64,000 bases of DNA, taken from the NCBI GenBank assembly GCA_022578965.1, contig MU400589.1, positions 146,591 through 210,590 on the forward strand, read 5' to 3'. Each line of letters begins with the position of its first letter. The stretch's first letter is position 1. The position numbers and the translations under genes are program-made. Of this stretch, positions 1 through 10,248 are shown one piece after another. The stretch is from Xylaria sp. FL1777. Taxonomy: Eukaryota; Ascomycota; Sordariomycetes; Xylariales; Xylariaceae. Below the pieces are notes generated by a model, which saw only the letters and a list, made by a program, of their open reading frames with translations, did no database searches and was not told the DNA's origin.

Positions 1-2
1 TA

Positions 3-464
3 TTCAATGACATCGTCTCTGAAACTGGGCGAGCCGCAGATGCTCTCCTATCATTTACAACGATCATCTTCGCTTCGGTATACTATACCTATCTTAGTAC
101 ATTTCGAGTGCGCCAAGATGCTAGTATAGTGTCTATTACTACTGTTTTAGCCCCGGGGCCGTGCTTTGTACAGGCTAATGGCTGTTCGGGATATGCCTCG
201 GTAACAGCTTTGCTTTTTATGCACATACTATGTGTAGCAGTCATTGCAATTGTCTACGTCCGTCAAGTACGATACTCACGGTACAAGAACATATGGCATA
301 CAATATCGCAGCTGACGGGAGACGGTTTGGCTGATATGCTTAAAGAAGCACAGCATGCCAGCGATGCAGAAGTGGAGCGTACTGTAGACAAAGAATATCA
401 GAACTGCAAAGTTAAGGTAGGTAGACAACAAGCAGGTGGACCTGTCGGGGCTATCGGAATTTAG
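3..464 (+). CDS. C-terminal part of an integral membrane protein (5' end outside window)
   Basis: The frame is open from the first complete codon at base 3 to a TAG at 462-464, about 153 codons, so this is the 3' end of a gene that begins before the window. I see two hydrophobic stretches: one near the window edge (residues ~20-40 of the visible part, ending in Tyr/Thr-rich sequence) and a strong one (TALLFMHILCVAVIAIVYV) that looks like a membrane-spanning helix. After it comes a polar tail of about 60 residues with acidic and Lys/Arg clusters ending in a Gly-rich stretch, probably cytosolic. The only internal start-like codon in this frame is GTG at 108, which is not a credible eukaryotic start. 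The layout is like that of large fungal hypothetical multi-pass proteins, but I recognise no named family and assign no function. Confidence 0.55.
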   Translation, partial: FNDIVSETGRAADALLSFTTIIFASVYYTYLSTFRVRQDASIVSITTVLAPGPCFVQANGCSGYASVTALLFMHILCVAVIAIVYVRQVRYSRYKNIWHTISQLTGDGLADMLKEAQHASDAEVERTVDKEYQNCKVKVGRQQAGGPVGAIGI

Positions 465-1228
465 TTGATCTCGAACCGGGCTTTGAGAGCTGTTGGATAA
501 TATTAAACAGAAACACTAGATCGTGTTGGAAAATGGTTAGTCGAATGAGTGTGGAAAGCAATCGTCCACGTGGAACTTTTGACGACTTACCGACCTGCTA
601 CTGAAAGCCGCTTTTTGTTTCAGTATCACGCTCGCTTGATACAAAATGTATTTGCCACGTACTGACTTCATCAAGTCATATTTCTATAGTTTCAATGTGA
701 CATTCCTTGACTGGCTTATTGATAGGAGAGCTGACGGGATCCCGGGATCCCGGGGGGTATAGTCGTACATGGCAGATTTATCTTCAAATTATTATTATAA
801 GGGTGTCTTGACCGTGTGATAGTGATATATTTTCATATACTTTTAACCTCAAGGTTAATACAAGAAAACAGGGAGGAGCTAGATTCACCCTCACTTTTTT
901 CTGAGCATCTAGTTGGTCTTAGATCAGAGATGATTTATCCAGTTACCTGTCTTAGGCATAATAGTATACTTAGAGGGATGCTCCCATTCGTAGCTAAATG
1001 AACTAGCCTAATACTTTCTTTTGCGCTTACTGATGTTTAAGAATATTATCATCCGTAGCGACCTAAATGGGGCCAAATATGGTTATTCACTGCCCCCAAC
1101 GGGGGGAATGCTCAGCCTGTTCGCTCATCTTTTCATGATTTAAGGCGGTCTCTTGCATTTCGGCTATCGTATTAGTGATCTTCAATCTCAAGGGTCAAGA
1201 ACATATCTATTATATCCACTTCGTTAGC
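465..1228. other. Intergenic, no gene seen
   Basis: The spacer separates two genes that point toward each other, so it holds two 3' flanks. A short GC-rich inverted repeat built on GGGATCCCGGG lies near 738-756. The small open frame at 816-1001 lacks an ATG start and any protein-like composition, and I do not regard it as a gene. Confidence 0.5.
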
Positions 1229-2523
1229 CTATAAAATAATAATCGGATAATTGGGTACGAACTTTTGCAGAAACTTCTTGATCGCATCATCGGTTTCCTC
1301 CTCCGGCTCTGGAAATGAACTAGCTTTTTTGTTCATCACAGCGTCGCCTGCCCGGTCTAGTACTCGCTGCAGAGTAGGCCGTTTACCTACGTCCTGGTAC
1401 ATACATTCTGCAATGAGTCCGGCAAGATCCGGATCCAGCCATGGGTAAGGGTTCCCCCAGTTCTGAGGCAAAAGCTCCCCCGCCATTGTTGAGAGGCCTC
1501 TATATAGTTGCTTTTGCTGCAAGTTTATACCGGCCATCTTAATCATAAACGCCACAAGCTGGTTTATGGGAAGCACGGTTAGTTAGATAACCTTAAATAA
1601 AAACATGACTTTAAGGCATCGTAAGAATTACTCTAGAAATACCAAGTAGGTTCCGTAGTGGTCCTAATTTAGAGCCACTCGCGTCGTCCGCTTGACCGAA
1701 GTCGATTAGCTTAAATATATGTCCTATATGATGCTCGCCGAGCTCGTCCCCCGTCCCTAGCATGACATTTCTAATAGCAAAGTCATTATGCGTGAGGGCA
1801 TGTGGTGGTCTGCCGTCGGTTGGGATCCTTTCAAGTATTGGTGCCGTGCCCAAGGGGCTACCAATAGGATACGCCATTCCAATACATGCTCGTGTCACTT
1901 CAATTCTTTATATCAGTCTATTATTCTCTTGATTCATACCGCAAACAATGTGCTATAGTATAACTGGAGACTTACAACAGAGGAATAATGACCAAAGCAT
2001 TCTATTGGGCATATGCACGTCATCAACCGTCATTCTTCTGAAGAAGGTCAACAAATCACCATTCTCGATATACTCCAGTGCAACTACCGGTCCTTCAAGT
2101 TGAGCGAGCGAGTTGAACGCAGTTTGTGGAGGCACAGGTTGCTGTTCTTGAATTTGAGGCTCCTTGTCCCAATCTTGCCGACTCGGCTTGTCACAGGACG
2201 CTAGGATCCGTACAATATGCTTGGAGCCATGCAGGTGCTTTTATTCGTTTCACCCTGTTAGCTAGTCTTATATGAAATATGGAAACTATAATGATTCCAA
2301 CCTTCAACCACTTGATTTCATTTCGTAACTCGTTCGCTACGTTAGGAAACGCGACTTTCAAAGCAATCCGATGCCTATGCGGTCCAAACTCCGCCTTTTG
2401 TCGCAAGAGAATGGCCAAGCCGTATCCGCCATGGCCTAGAGTTTTTTCGTACTCCCAATAACTCGAAGTCTCAAAAAAGCCCTGAAGTGTCTGGCCAAGT
2501 ATTTGTGCTTGTCTCTGTGCCAT
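1229..2523 (-). CDS. Protein-kinase-fold protein, four exons
   Basis: Exons, in transcript order, are 2523-2302, 2237-1976, 1897-1632 and 1558-1229, separated by introns of 64, 78 and 73 nt with GT...AG ends; the splices keep frame and give 359 residues. Kinase motifs appear in order: glycine-rich loop LGHGGYGLA (~29-37), the Lys of ALKVAF (K56), a helix-C-like NELRNEIKWLK, a hinge ALEYIENGDLL, the catalytic loop HNDFAIRNVML (D200, N205) in place of HRD, and the metal-binding LIDFG (D227). The C-lobe ends with Pro/Trp and KRPTLQRVL as in active kinases. The catalytic set is therefore complete enough for activity, although HND replaces HRD. The start used here is the first ATG in the glycine-loop frame. 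Real coding sequence clearly continues upstream in other frames (see the entry for 2524-2801), so the native N-terminus is longer or the gene is broken. Substrate unknown. Confidence 0.7.
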
Positions 2524-2801
2524 AATGGATGATATTTTGTTCCGAACTTCTTCGCGATACAGTGGATTCTGGATCAATTTGAGGGAGGGCTAACTCCAAA
2601 TATTTTGCAGTAAACAATGAGTATTGAGATAAGGTCTGCTTTGTCCTTCGCAATATCGGTACTTTTTTGTTAGCGCGAGTGGCATCAATACTGTATACGA
2701 ACTTATGCCTTTATTTTCGTGAACAAAAGAGACGGTTCCGGCGTCCCCAGCGCAACTCTAAAGCGCGACAATGCAGTTAGTCCCAACTCCCCCAACTTCT
2801 C
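2524..2801 (-). pseudogene. Frame-broken N-terminal coding part of the kinase gene
   Basis: Read on the minus strand, 2801 to about 2706 gives a protein-like segment beginning EKLGELGLTALSRF and ending LLFTKIKA. One extra base later the reading continues in a second frame as KFVYSIDATRANKK and runs through YSLFTAKYLELALPQ. One extra base near 2578 moves it into the kinase frame as LIQNPLYREEVRNK. Each segment is stop-free and protein-like, and they join end to end, so I read this as one former N-terminal region of at least 90 residues interrupted by two single-base insertions. Introns cannot explain shifts of one base. Either the gene is a recent pseudogene or the assembly contains two indels, for example in the AAA run near 2578. 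No start codon was found; a TGA lies just upstream near 2805. Confidence 0.55.
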
Positions 2802-3637
2802 ACATCAGCTCAAGTGCAGCGCCCCTGGCTTAATCAGGGTCTCGGACTTTGAAAATTTTGGCCCTTAAGGCTTATATACTAACACTTCAACATTTGTATG
2901 CAACCCCCTGCCTATCGCGGGAATTTATCCTCCCTGCTGAGCGCCAAACCCCTTTCTCGACGACTGAGTTACACCTGGCGAAAGCTGATGACCGAGGGTG
3001 TTCATGTCGGCCTAAAAAGAAATATTAACAAAAGATTTTTCCAGTAGTGCAAAAGACGGCTGTGTATCTTATGACACGCTGTAGGGATCTGGATGAGTGG
3101 GCGTACTTGTAACGTCGATGCCAAGTGGCGTTCTTTACATCTGCCTTTATATATTAAGGAGTAATAAAATATTTGATTCTGCGTTCATTCGCCTTAGTGC
3201 ACGTGTATATTTCATGTTTTGGTTTATGTCTCTGGGTCAGTGCATAGTTCAGCTCACCATTGGGGCCACCCACAAGCCACATCTAAATCAGCGCCACTGA
3301 ACCCCATACTTTTATATGAACAAACAGTTTTATACAAACACACACTTTTATTACTGACTCTATTGTGTATGTATAACTGGGTGCAAGGAAAGGGCAAGCG
3401 TCGCGCACTAGACGTCTTGATAAGGATCAAACCATTATATACAAACACACACTTTCATACAAACAAAAAATTTTTATACAAACAAACGCCATCGGGAGAA
3501 CCAGAAACCTTCATCCTAAAATTCATCTGTCGCGGCTCTTATTAATTCGAACACAGAAGTCTTGGTTCAGCATTGGACTTGCCTCTACGTCTTCTTTCTG
3601 CGTCCCGGAGCCCAGCGCCAACACGACCCCGGGCAAC
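2802..3637. other. Divergent intergenic region
   Basis: The region lies between the kinase gene (minus) and the APH gene (plus), so it probably carries both promoters. A cluster of imperfect TATACAAACA repeats (separate entry) sits about 150 bases before the APH start. The small open frames here overlap one another and show no domain. Confidence 0.45.
3310..3490. repeat. Dispersed copies of a TTTATACAAACAMAC motif
   Basis: At least five imperfect copies of a T(A/T)TATACAAACA-type unit begin near 3311, 3328, 3434, 3453 and 3472, all in the same orientation and separated by a unique segment at about 3350-3430. The motif is A/C-rich on the plus strand and is not seen elsewhere in the window. 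The last copy ends about 150 bases before the ATG of the APH-family gene, so it may lie in its promoter or leader. Confidence 0.5.
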
Positions 3638-4873
3638 ATGTCAGACATAAAATCAGTCATGGAGTCAGACGCAGGATCAGTCGTAGAGCCAAAGACCTCG
3701 ACTATTGAATACGACCATAGATCTTGGATAACCATCCGGCTCCAAGTCTTAGCACTCGCGAAGCAGACTGTCTGGGTCGACTCTGCGACAGCTGAAATCA
3801 GTGTGGAATATCTCGTCCGAAGTGAGCACAGTCGCGCCATCGGTATCACACGGCAGGCTCAGGACAAAACCAACACGAGAACCTCCTATATTCTCAAGGT
3901 TCGACGCTTCCATGACACCCAAGTGGACAATGATGTTGCAACGCTGCTTTTTGTCCAGCGATACTCGGAAATCCCTGCTCCCAGGGTCATAACATTTGAT
4001 AATTCCGCGACAAATCAGCTCAACTCACCATATATGATACAGACCCGTCTAGAAAATGCAGGATTGTACTTCTGCATGCCTAGGTTGAGCCAGGAACAGC
4101 GATGCCAGCTCGCTCGAGAATTGGGAAGCGTCTTCCGTCAGATGCTTTCTATTCGCAGTAACAAAGCTGGTAGGCTAGTACTACCGTCTGATAACAAGAC
4201 TCTCGACGCGCCGCTTCATGTTGCGCCATGGATACAAGCCGATATTCCAATTTCAACGGCGTATGACGACAGTGCGCCGTCGGAAACCGTGTATGACTTG
4301 CTCATTAATACGCTCCGGACCCGGAAGGCTGAAGAGTTGAAACTACGACCAAATAGTACTTCCAGGCATGATCTCATAACACGCTTCATGAGCATGGCAG
4401 CTCAACTTGAGGAAGCGGGCTGGTTGAGCAATTGCCCATATTCGCTTGCTCACCTTGACATTACTCCACACAACATCATGATTCGCAGACCATTTAATAA
4501 CTCAGAACGGCCAATCATTTCCGGCATCCTGGGGTGGGACAGCGCTGTGTTCAGCCCCATGTTCATGTCATGTACTCCACCAATCTGGCTCTGGGACTGG
4601 GAGCGCGATGACAGCGACGATGAGATCGAGGTGGCAGATTACCTCCCTCCAACAAAGGATGGTCAAACGCTTAAAGATATCTTTGAAGAAGCCGCTGGTC
4701 CGGAATTCAAGCGCTTCGCCTATCAGAATGCTTATCGGCTGGCAAGACAGCTCGTTCAGTTCACGATTAATGGCTTGCGTTCGAATGAGGATATCAAGGT
4801 TGCCAATACGATGCTAGAGGAATGGCAGGGGATACTACTTTCAAATAAAATATCATGTTTTTCAATCAAATAA
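3638..4873 (+). CDS. Fungal APH/choline-kinase-fold phosphotransferase-like protein
   Basis: This is a single-exon gene of 411 residues with a clean ATG. The APH (aminoglycoside phosphotransferase) fold is shown by an ATP-site Lys in TSYILKVRR (K87), by PAPRVITFD typical of fungal APH proteins, and by the catalytic loop AHLDITPHNIMI (H272, D274, N279). The next motif is usually LDWDSAVFAP, where the first Asp binds metal. Here it reads ILGWDSAVFSP, so that Asp is replaced by Gly299, followed by the typical CTPPIWLWDWE block. A C-terminal helical domain contains AEELKL-like acidic and basic segments. Fungal genomes carry many APH homologues of unknown substrate; aminoglycoside resistance is not implied. 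Loss of the metal-binding Asp suggests weak activity or a pseudo-enzyme. There is no signal peptide. Confidence 0.85.
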   Translation: MSDIKSVMESDAGSVVEPKTSTIEYDHRSWITIRLQVLALAKQTVWVDSATAEISVEYLVRSEHSRAIGITRQAQDKTNTRTSYILKVRRFHDTQVDNDVATLLFVQRYSEIPAPRVITFDNSATNQLNSPYMIQTRLENAGLYFCMPRLSQEQRCQLARELGSVFRQMLSIRSNKAGRLVLPSDNKTLDAPLHVAPWIQADIPISTAYDDSAPSETVYDLLINTLRTRKAEELKLRPNSTSRHDLITRFMSMAAQLEEAGWLSNCPYSLAHLDITPHNIMIRRPFNNSERPIISGILGWDSAVFSPMFMSCTPPIWLWDWERDDSDDEIEVADYLPPTKDGQTLKDIFEEAAGPEFKRFAYQNAYRLARQLVQFTINGLRSNEDIKVANTMLEEWQGILLSNKISCFSIK

Positions 4874-7800
4874 AACACAATGGCCTATGGAGGGTGGTTA
4901 CCGCCTTCTCGCCAAACCGCCAGTCATTAAGCTGTTAAGTCATTACAAAGCCTTTGCAAGACTCGCTAGTTACCATTAGTTAACTAACTAGCTACTAGGT
5001 TAAAGTTAGATCTACATTACACATTAATTAGAGCTTTAGATTTACACTTTTATTGGCCTAGGCGATGTTTTAACAGATGTGCATAAAAAGCTAGTGAATA
5101 AAATCTAAAGAACAAGCTGATTATTCCCAAGTCATAAATATAAAATTTAACAGCAGCACTTAACTTATTTTCCTTTAAGAAATCTTGTTTTCAAATACCG
5201 TTAAAGAGTGTTGTTTAGAAATATTACTATGTGTGTTATTTAATACCACAACGTGTTAGAATTCTACAATTAACATAACAACTTGTTCTTTACTTGCCTA
5301 AAGAGGTGAATCCCAAGGAGTAGAGATGAAATATATTACTAAATAACTAAACTTTATATTTATAATGATCTTCTAACCAAGCTAGTCCCTTGGATCTTCT
5401 TGTCGTAAAGTTCAAATTGCCAAGAGGCAAATACCCTCCGACACAAAGGGAGAAACTAAAAGGGATATACACATATTAGTCTATATTTATTGAAAAAAAA
5501 AGATTCTTCAAATTTATCAATCTCCCTAAAGCCTGCTCCTTTAGGGACCTCGTACAGAAGAACCTTATAACGGAGGTGTTTAAACGCCTTTTTCATTTCA
5601 ACTTCTAGCATTTCAAACCAATACAACTTTAACCCTCATCTCAAATATGATTCTCAGTTGCGTTGCTTAGGTTTACGCCCATTGCTCTTTCAAATTGCTG
5701 GCGATTGTGTTTTGCTGAAAGTCTGCGTATTCAAATCAACCCAGAATCACCTCTTGGTATCCGTATTCGGTGTCTGCCTGCTCTATACGAACAATGTGAA
5801 ACACTGCGGGAGGCCTGTGAAAGTCACTTACTACTAGTGGCCTGTCAGCCTGACCAGGCTCCAGAGCGGATACTTATAAATTGTAGATCCTGTGCGGACA
5901 GGAGATAATTCTCAATATTCCTTGTCGGAATCGGCGCTCGGCTAGAAGGTTATAAGTAATATGATAATGCTTAGTCTTGTGTTGGGGAGGTATTCGATTG
6001 TTGAATTACGTCATGGAAAGTTGTCTATTATCATAATGCTGACGAGATTTGTTTTCATTTGATATTTAGTTTACGTTTGAAGTTTGTTTTCTGGTTTCAT
6101 TTAAAATATTATCCTATCCTTTGCGCCTTGCTCCTTGTTATGGGGGACTTTAGAGCCATGCATGTCTTCGGCTTTTAAAAGTTGAATTAGGATATTGCAG
6201 GTTAAGGCCCCATGTTTTGTCACAATCCAGCAAGTTCCGAAGCGGGGATATTCACCATCATGGCTGTGACATAAAAATATTAACAGATGATAGAGAGTGA
6301 AAGCTAATGGCTTTAATCCCATCTCTGCGCAGCCCGGTAAGTCCGAAAAACAGACATTAGTTATGCGGACCCTATACACGCCAACTCTATAATTAATGTC
6401 ATAGCGTTTTCGACGTATACGATTTCCGGTGGCGGAAATCAATGCGTGCTACCCGTTAATATAGCCAAAAAAATATTCAGGCCTAACTTGGATAGGCATT
6501 CTTTAGTATAGCTCGTGTTTGAAGCCCGGCTTTATATTTACGATGACTCAGTATTTCTGCCTGATTACCGCTGACGGTGAAAATCACCACGTGGTGTCTT
6601 CAAATGGCAGGGTTAACTCTACACGTGCATTTCCGCACTCATCTCGCCAATCAGATGTCGGATAATTATTAGGATGTGTCCAATCAGTGGCTATATCGTT
6701 GAATCCTAAATAGGAGATCCAAGGTCTGAATTTGGTAATATGGTTGGGCCAAGCCTCTCTTGGCAAAGCCGACTCATTGGTTGTGATCACGCGGTCACGC
6801 GGCAAACTCATACTAAGTAGTCATAGCGCGATGACCTCAGCAACTATCTTTAAGCGCGATGTATGTTGAATTGGTATTGCAAAAGGCTGGGTCGGGTCTT
6901 AAAATGCGTTAATACGAAATAAGAATTTGGAGAGCTGACAATAGTTTAGCTGGCGCAGACCAATGACCCAATAATAGTAGACAGAATTTCCGAAGCCGCG
7001 CAATCGGGGACTTCGTAACATGTTTCTTTTTTAAAACACTATCTAAAATTGTATCTAGTAACTTTCGCTAGCTCGTAGTCCGCAATCCTACAAAATATGC
7101 CTTGACTGCCTCAACCCAATGCGTTATCTCGGTAGCATCCGGGTATGCTGTTTCCAGGCAGAACAAGTCACGAGCTCATCTTGATTGGTTTTTTTTTTGT
7201 CGTATCAAGCTAAAAAAAAGATGCTCTCATTAGCCTACCAGTGGAAATACTGCCTCGCGCAATTGAAGAATGGTCAGGTTCCCCCTAAAAACAGTCCTCG
7301 AGTTGCCTAAGCTTGCGAAATGACTTGATTTGTAGTCAGAACTGTCAGGAACTGGAATCTTGCTATTGGCTGTTGAGCATGGAGGCCTTCAGATTTCAAG
7401 ATGTGATAGTTGGCTTCTAACCTAAATCGGAAGTGAGATGGTTGACCAGATCGGTTCCTTCAGCCCTACAACCCCAAACTCGGCAACGTGAGCTACTGAG
7501 CCTCATCCCACGACAGATCCCCTGGGGATCTTTACGCTCCATATGGTCAGCGGGAGCTGCGTAAGCCATGTGTTTCGCCGGGAACTGCATGGATACTCCA
7601 ACTTCGAACGGAAGATTCGAAGATATAGAAGTAGCCTATCATTCGTGATATCCCAACCTGCATTCTCCCTTCCGCAATGACAGTTTCCTTTCTCAAACGT
7701 CGTCTCCGTCGTGTCAGAATTAGGCATGAAGTCAGCAGCCCTTCAGACGGGTATGCCGCGTGTTGTTATCGTGCCTAATTTTATGGGAAACGCGATAGAT

Positions 7801-8195
7801 ACGATTCTGAGAAACGAGAGTCGTTGGGCATGAGATCACAATTAGAACTAGTATTGCTATCTAGAAGAGGTATCAACATGCCATCATTGAAGAAGTCTAT
7901 ATAAGATGATGCCACTGGAATTGATGAGTGAAGAATAACTTACGAACAGAAAACATATGTTATTAGATCATAGACCCAGCTTCCAACTTACAGACAATTG
8001 CACTCATATAAAACCGACTTCTCGCCGGACAATACATAAAAGAGAGGAAGAAAATCAAACGACGACGAACCAAAGCAAGGCAACACGGTAACATCTAAGA
8101 GCCCTCTCCCTTTAAGCAAACAAGATTGAAGGGATAGAACGACAGCAACTGCAGCAACAACAAAGACAAGAGAAAGAGAAAAAAGATCCAGCATC
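4874..8195. other. Long gene-poor region, partly AT-rich
   Basis: I see no convincing gene. From about 4920 to 5660 the DNA is clearly richer in A+T than the flanks and is full of TAA/TTA, suggesting an old decayed repeat. Short open frames at 5663-5908 (TTG start), 6101-6442 (minus), 6584-6811 (minus, from an ATG at 6811) and 7503-7727 (minus, starting MPNSDTTETTFEKGNCHCG) have no recognisable domain or splice partners. The last 200 bases (7990-8195) are A/G-rich and are probably the leader of the deaminase gene. Confidence 0.45.
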
Positions 8196-8921
8196 ATGCC
8201 TCAATTCATCTTCATCGAACTACCTACATTCCGCATAAGAGACAAGAGCGGCAATGCCGTGTCCTTGTCGAACCGCCACCTAGCCCGCGTGATAACCCTG
8301 CTGCAATACGTGCGCAGCGGCCTCCGCACAAGCGGCGACTACCACCTAGACCTGTGCACATCGCTGCTCTTCGGCAACGGGGAGACAGATCTCTGGACGG
8401 CGCTCCACACGACGCCACAGGGCCACCACGCAGAGGAGAACCTCCTGCAGGCGTATTTCCAGAGCTTCGACTCGCCAGGCGCCTACCCGCTCGTGGACGC
8501 GATGCTGCTGAGCTCGAAGCCGTGCAGCAGCTGCATGGACTACTTCTCGCTGAACGGGAAGCACCTGCGGCCGCTGGACGACGGCATGGGCGCCGCCAGC
8601 ACGGCGGCCTTCCGCGCCAAGTTCACGCCGCGCGCCGACAAGACGTACACCCCCGTCTTCTACCTCGCGCGCTCGCTCAGCGCGGCCCAGCGCGAGCACC
8701 TCTGGCTGCAGCTGCGGCAGATGTGGACGGGCGCGCTGGGCGCCATGGGCATGGCGCTCGCCTTCTCGCCCGCCGTGGCCATGGGCGAGATGTACTACCT
8801 CTTCGGCGACGAGGCCGCGCCCTGGTACGCGCTCAACGGCCAGGAGAGCATGAGCGATGCCGAGATCGCCGAGGCCATCTCGCGCCAGGACCTGAGCCCC
8901 GCGTACTGGATCGGGAGGTGA
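8196..8921 (+). CDS. Zinc-dependent deaminase-fold protein (cytidine-deaminase superfamily)
   Basis: This is a single exon of 241 residues. The zinc-site signature of the deaminase superfamily is plain: H78-A79-E80 within QGHHAEENLLQAYF, then about 28 residues later SSKPCSSCMDYF with P109, C110 and C113. His and the two Cys would hold zinc, and E80 would be the proton shuttle. The N-terminal 70 residues and the C-terminal 110, including the Ala/Met-rich stretch ALGAMGMALAFSPAVAMG and an acidic end, match nothing I can name. The substrate could be a free nucleoside or base, or nucleic acid; it cannot be decided from the sequence. Base use is odd: from about 8400 to 8900 nearly every third codon position is G or C, unlike any neighbouring gene. 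That also creates long open antisense and +1 frames, which I treat as shadows. No signal peptide and no introns; transfer or strong codon selection are both possible. Confidence 0.75.
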   Translation: MPQFIFIELPTFRIRDKSGNAVSLSNRHLARVITLLQYVRSGLRTSGDYHLDLCTSLLFGNGETDLWTALHTTPQGHHAEENLLQAYFQSFDSPGAYPLVDAMLLSSKPCSSCMDYFSLNGKHLRPLDDGMGAASTAAFRAKFTPRADKTYTPVFYLARSLSAAQREHLWLQLRQMWTGALGAMGMALAFSPAVAMGEMYYLFGDEAAPWYALNGQESMSDAEIAEAISRQDLSPAYWIGR

Positions 8922-10248
8922 GGTGAAGGAATCGATCGCACTTCCCAGGGGTAGGGCAGATGGGCCCCCTCGTGATTTTCACATCACGAGGACCAAAAAC
9001 AACATTGCGCCATCGATACGATACGTAAGAGGAAACGACGGCACCGAAAGAGTTTCCTCGGGCTGTTGCTGGTTAATGGTCTTGAGTAAATAAGGTGCGT
9101 TACATCATATTAAACTATTAGGTTCAAAAATCCGGGGATAGACTATGTCACATAGAAGCATTAGACAGGGGACGGAGGGTGAATAAGCCACGTGCATTAG
9201 GGCAGGCACCGAGGCATGTAAACCTTCACCCGCAGGGTTCACGGGTTGAAAAGGGGTGGAGAAGAAGAGCAAGGGCCGGGCCCGTACATAGCACCTAGAT
9301 AGGTACGCATATGTATTACGCATTTATTACTATCCTCTCATCGTCTCTAGCGCGGAAGTTATATATAGTTTCCTAGAAACCTAAATACATAAGGTAATCA
9401 TCCCACGTGGGCTCATTATACGTGTACAATATGTTAAACTATGTCGCAATACTATGCTCAACTCATCTTGTTGTTGGGATGGCACCCGAGCTTGCCAGGA
9501 ACGGATGACTGGCCGGCTACAAGTACGAGATGAAACCACGAATCTAGATTCTGCTGAACTGTAATCAGATGCACGGTGACAATAGAGGCAATCCGAGACG
9601 CAAGGCTTTCCGTTTGCAGCTCATCCGAGAAAATGACAAACTCCCTGTATGCTTCAAAGGTAAGCTCATAAGGTGACCTTTGGGGGGTTCCGTCATCTTG
9701 ACTGGTAAGCTACATCCAGCCTTGGGACGCTCTTTTGCATGTGATTTCTCCTGGATACAGGTCCTGCATTAGGAGCTGTAAGTACGTAAACAATCATTGC
9801 ATACCTAGTCTACGCGCCTTTGGATAGTACCTGGAGGTACCTAGAGGTTAAATATTTTGAGTAATTGTTTGTAGACTGTCATTTTCTTATGCTGTTTTAT
9901 TATTGTTAGTAGGCGATAAGAAGAATAGATTTATGCATCGCATCGCATCGCCAAGGTGACACCATTCGAAAGATAGTAACCGTACTGAGGATGAAAATGT
10001 GTAATCATTAATTTGATGTGATCCAAAAGAATATCCAAGAGAGTATCCAATATAAACCCCCGAACAGATAGCCGCTCCCATACTACATTATCATAGCAAC
10101 ACACTACATATGCCAACCAAAATAAATAAATCCTACTCGTCCAATACCCCTAATATACTTACTATAATCCAAACATTATATCAAAGCCTGGCCACGCTAA
10201 CTTTGAATGAAGATATGTCTATAGCATAAATGCAGAAAAAGTGTTGCA
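8922..10248. other. Intergenic, convergent 3' flanks
   Basis: The region lies between the deaminase gene (plus) and the P450 gene (minus). A short tandem CGCATCGCATCGCC sits near 9937. Open frames on the minus strand at 9105-9323, 9887-10081 and 9931-10116 lack domains and splice support. Nothing else is seen. Confidence 0.45.

Noticed and set aside
7503..7727. Minus-strand frame beginning MPNSDTTETTFEKGNCHCG, like the start of a GFA-type zinc protein
   Set aside because: Nothing after GNCHCG matches the family, and no second exon with the later Cys motif was found.
8224..8926. Long antisense and +1-frame open frames over the deaminase gene (117 and 190 codons)
   Set aside because: They are Arg/Ala/Gly-rich products of extreme GC content, with no domain; the HAE/PCxxC frame is the real one.
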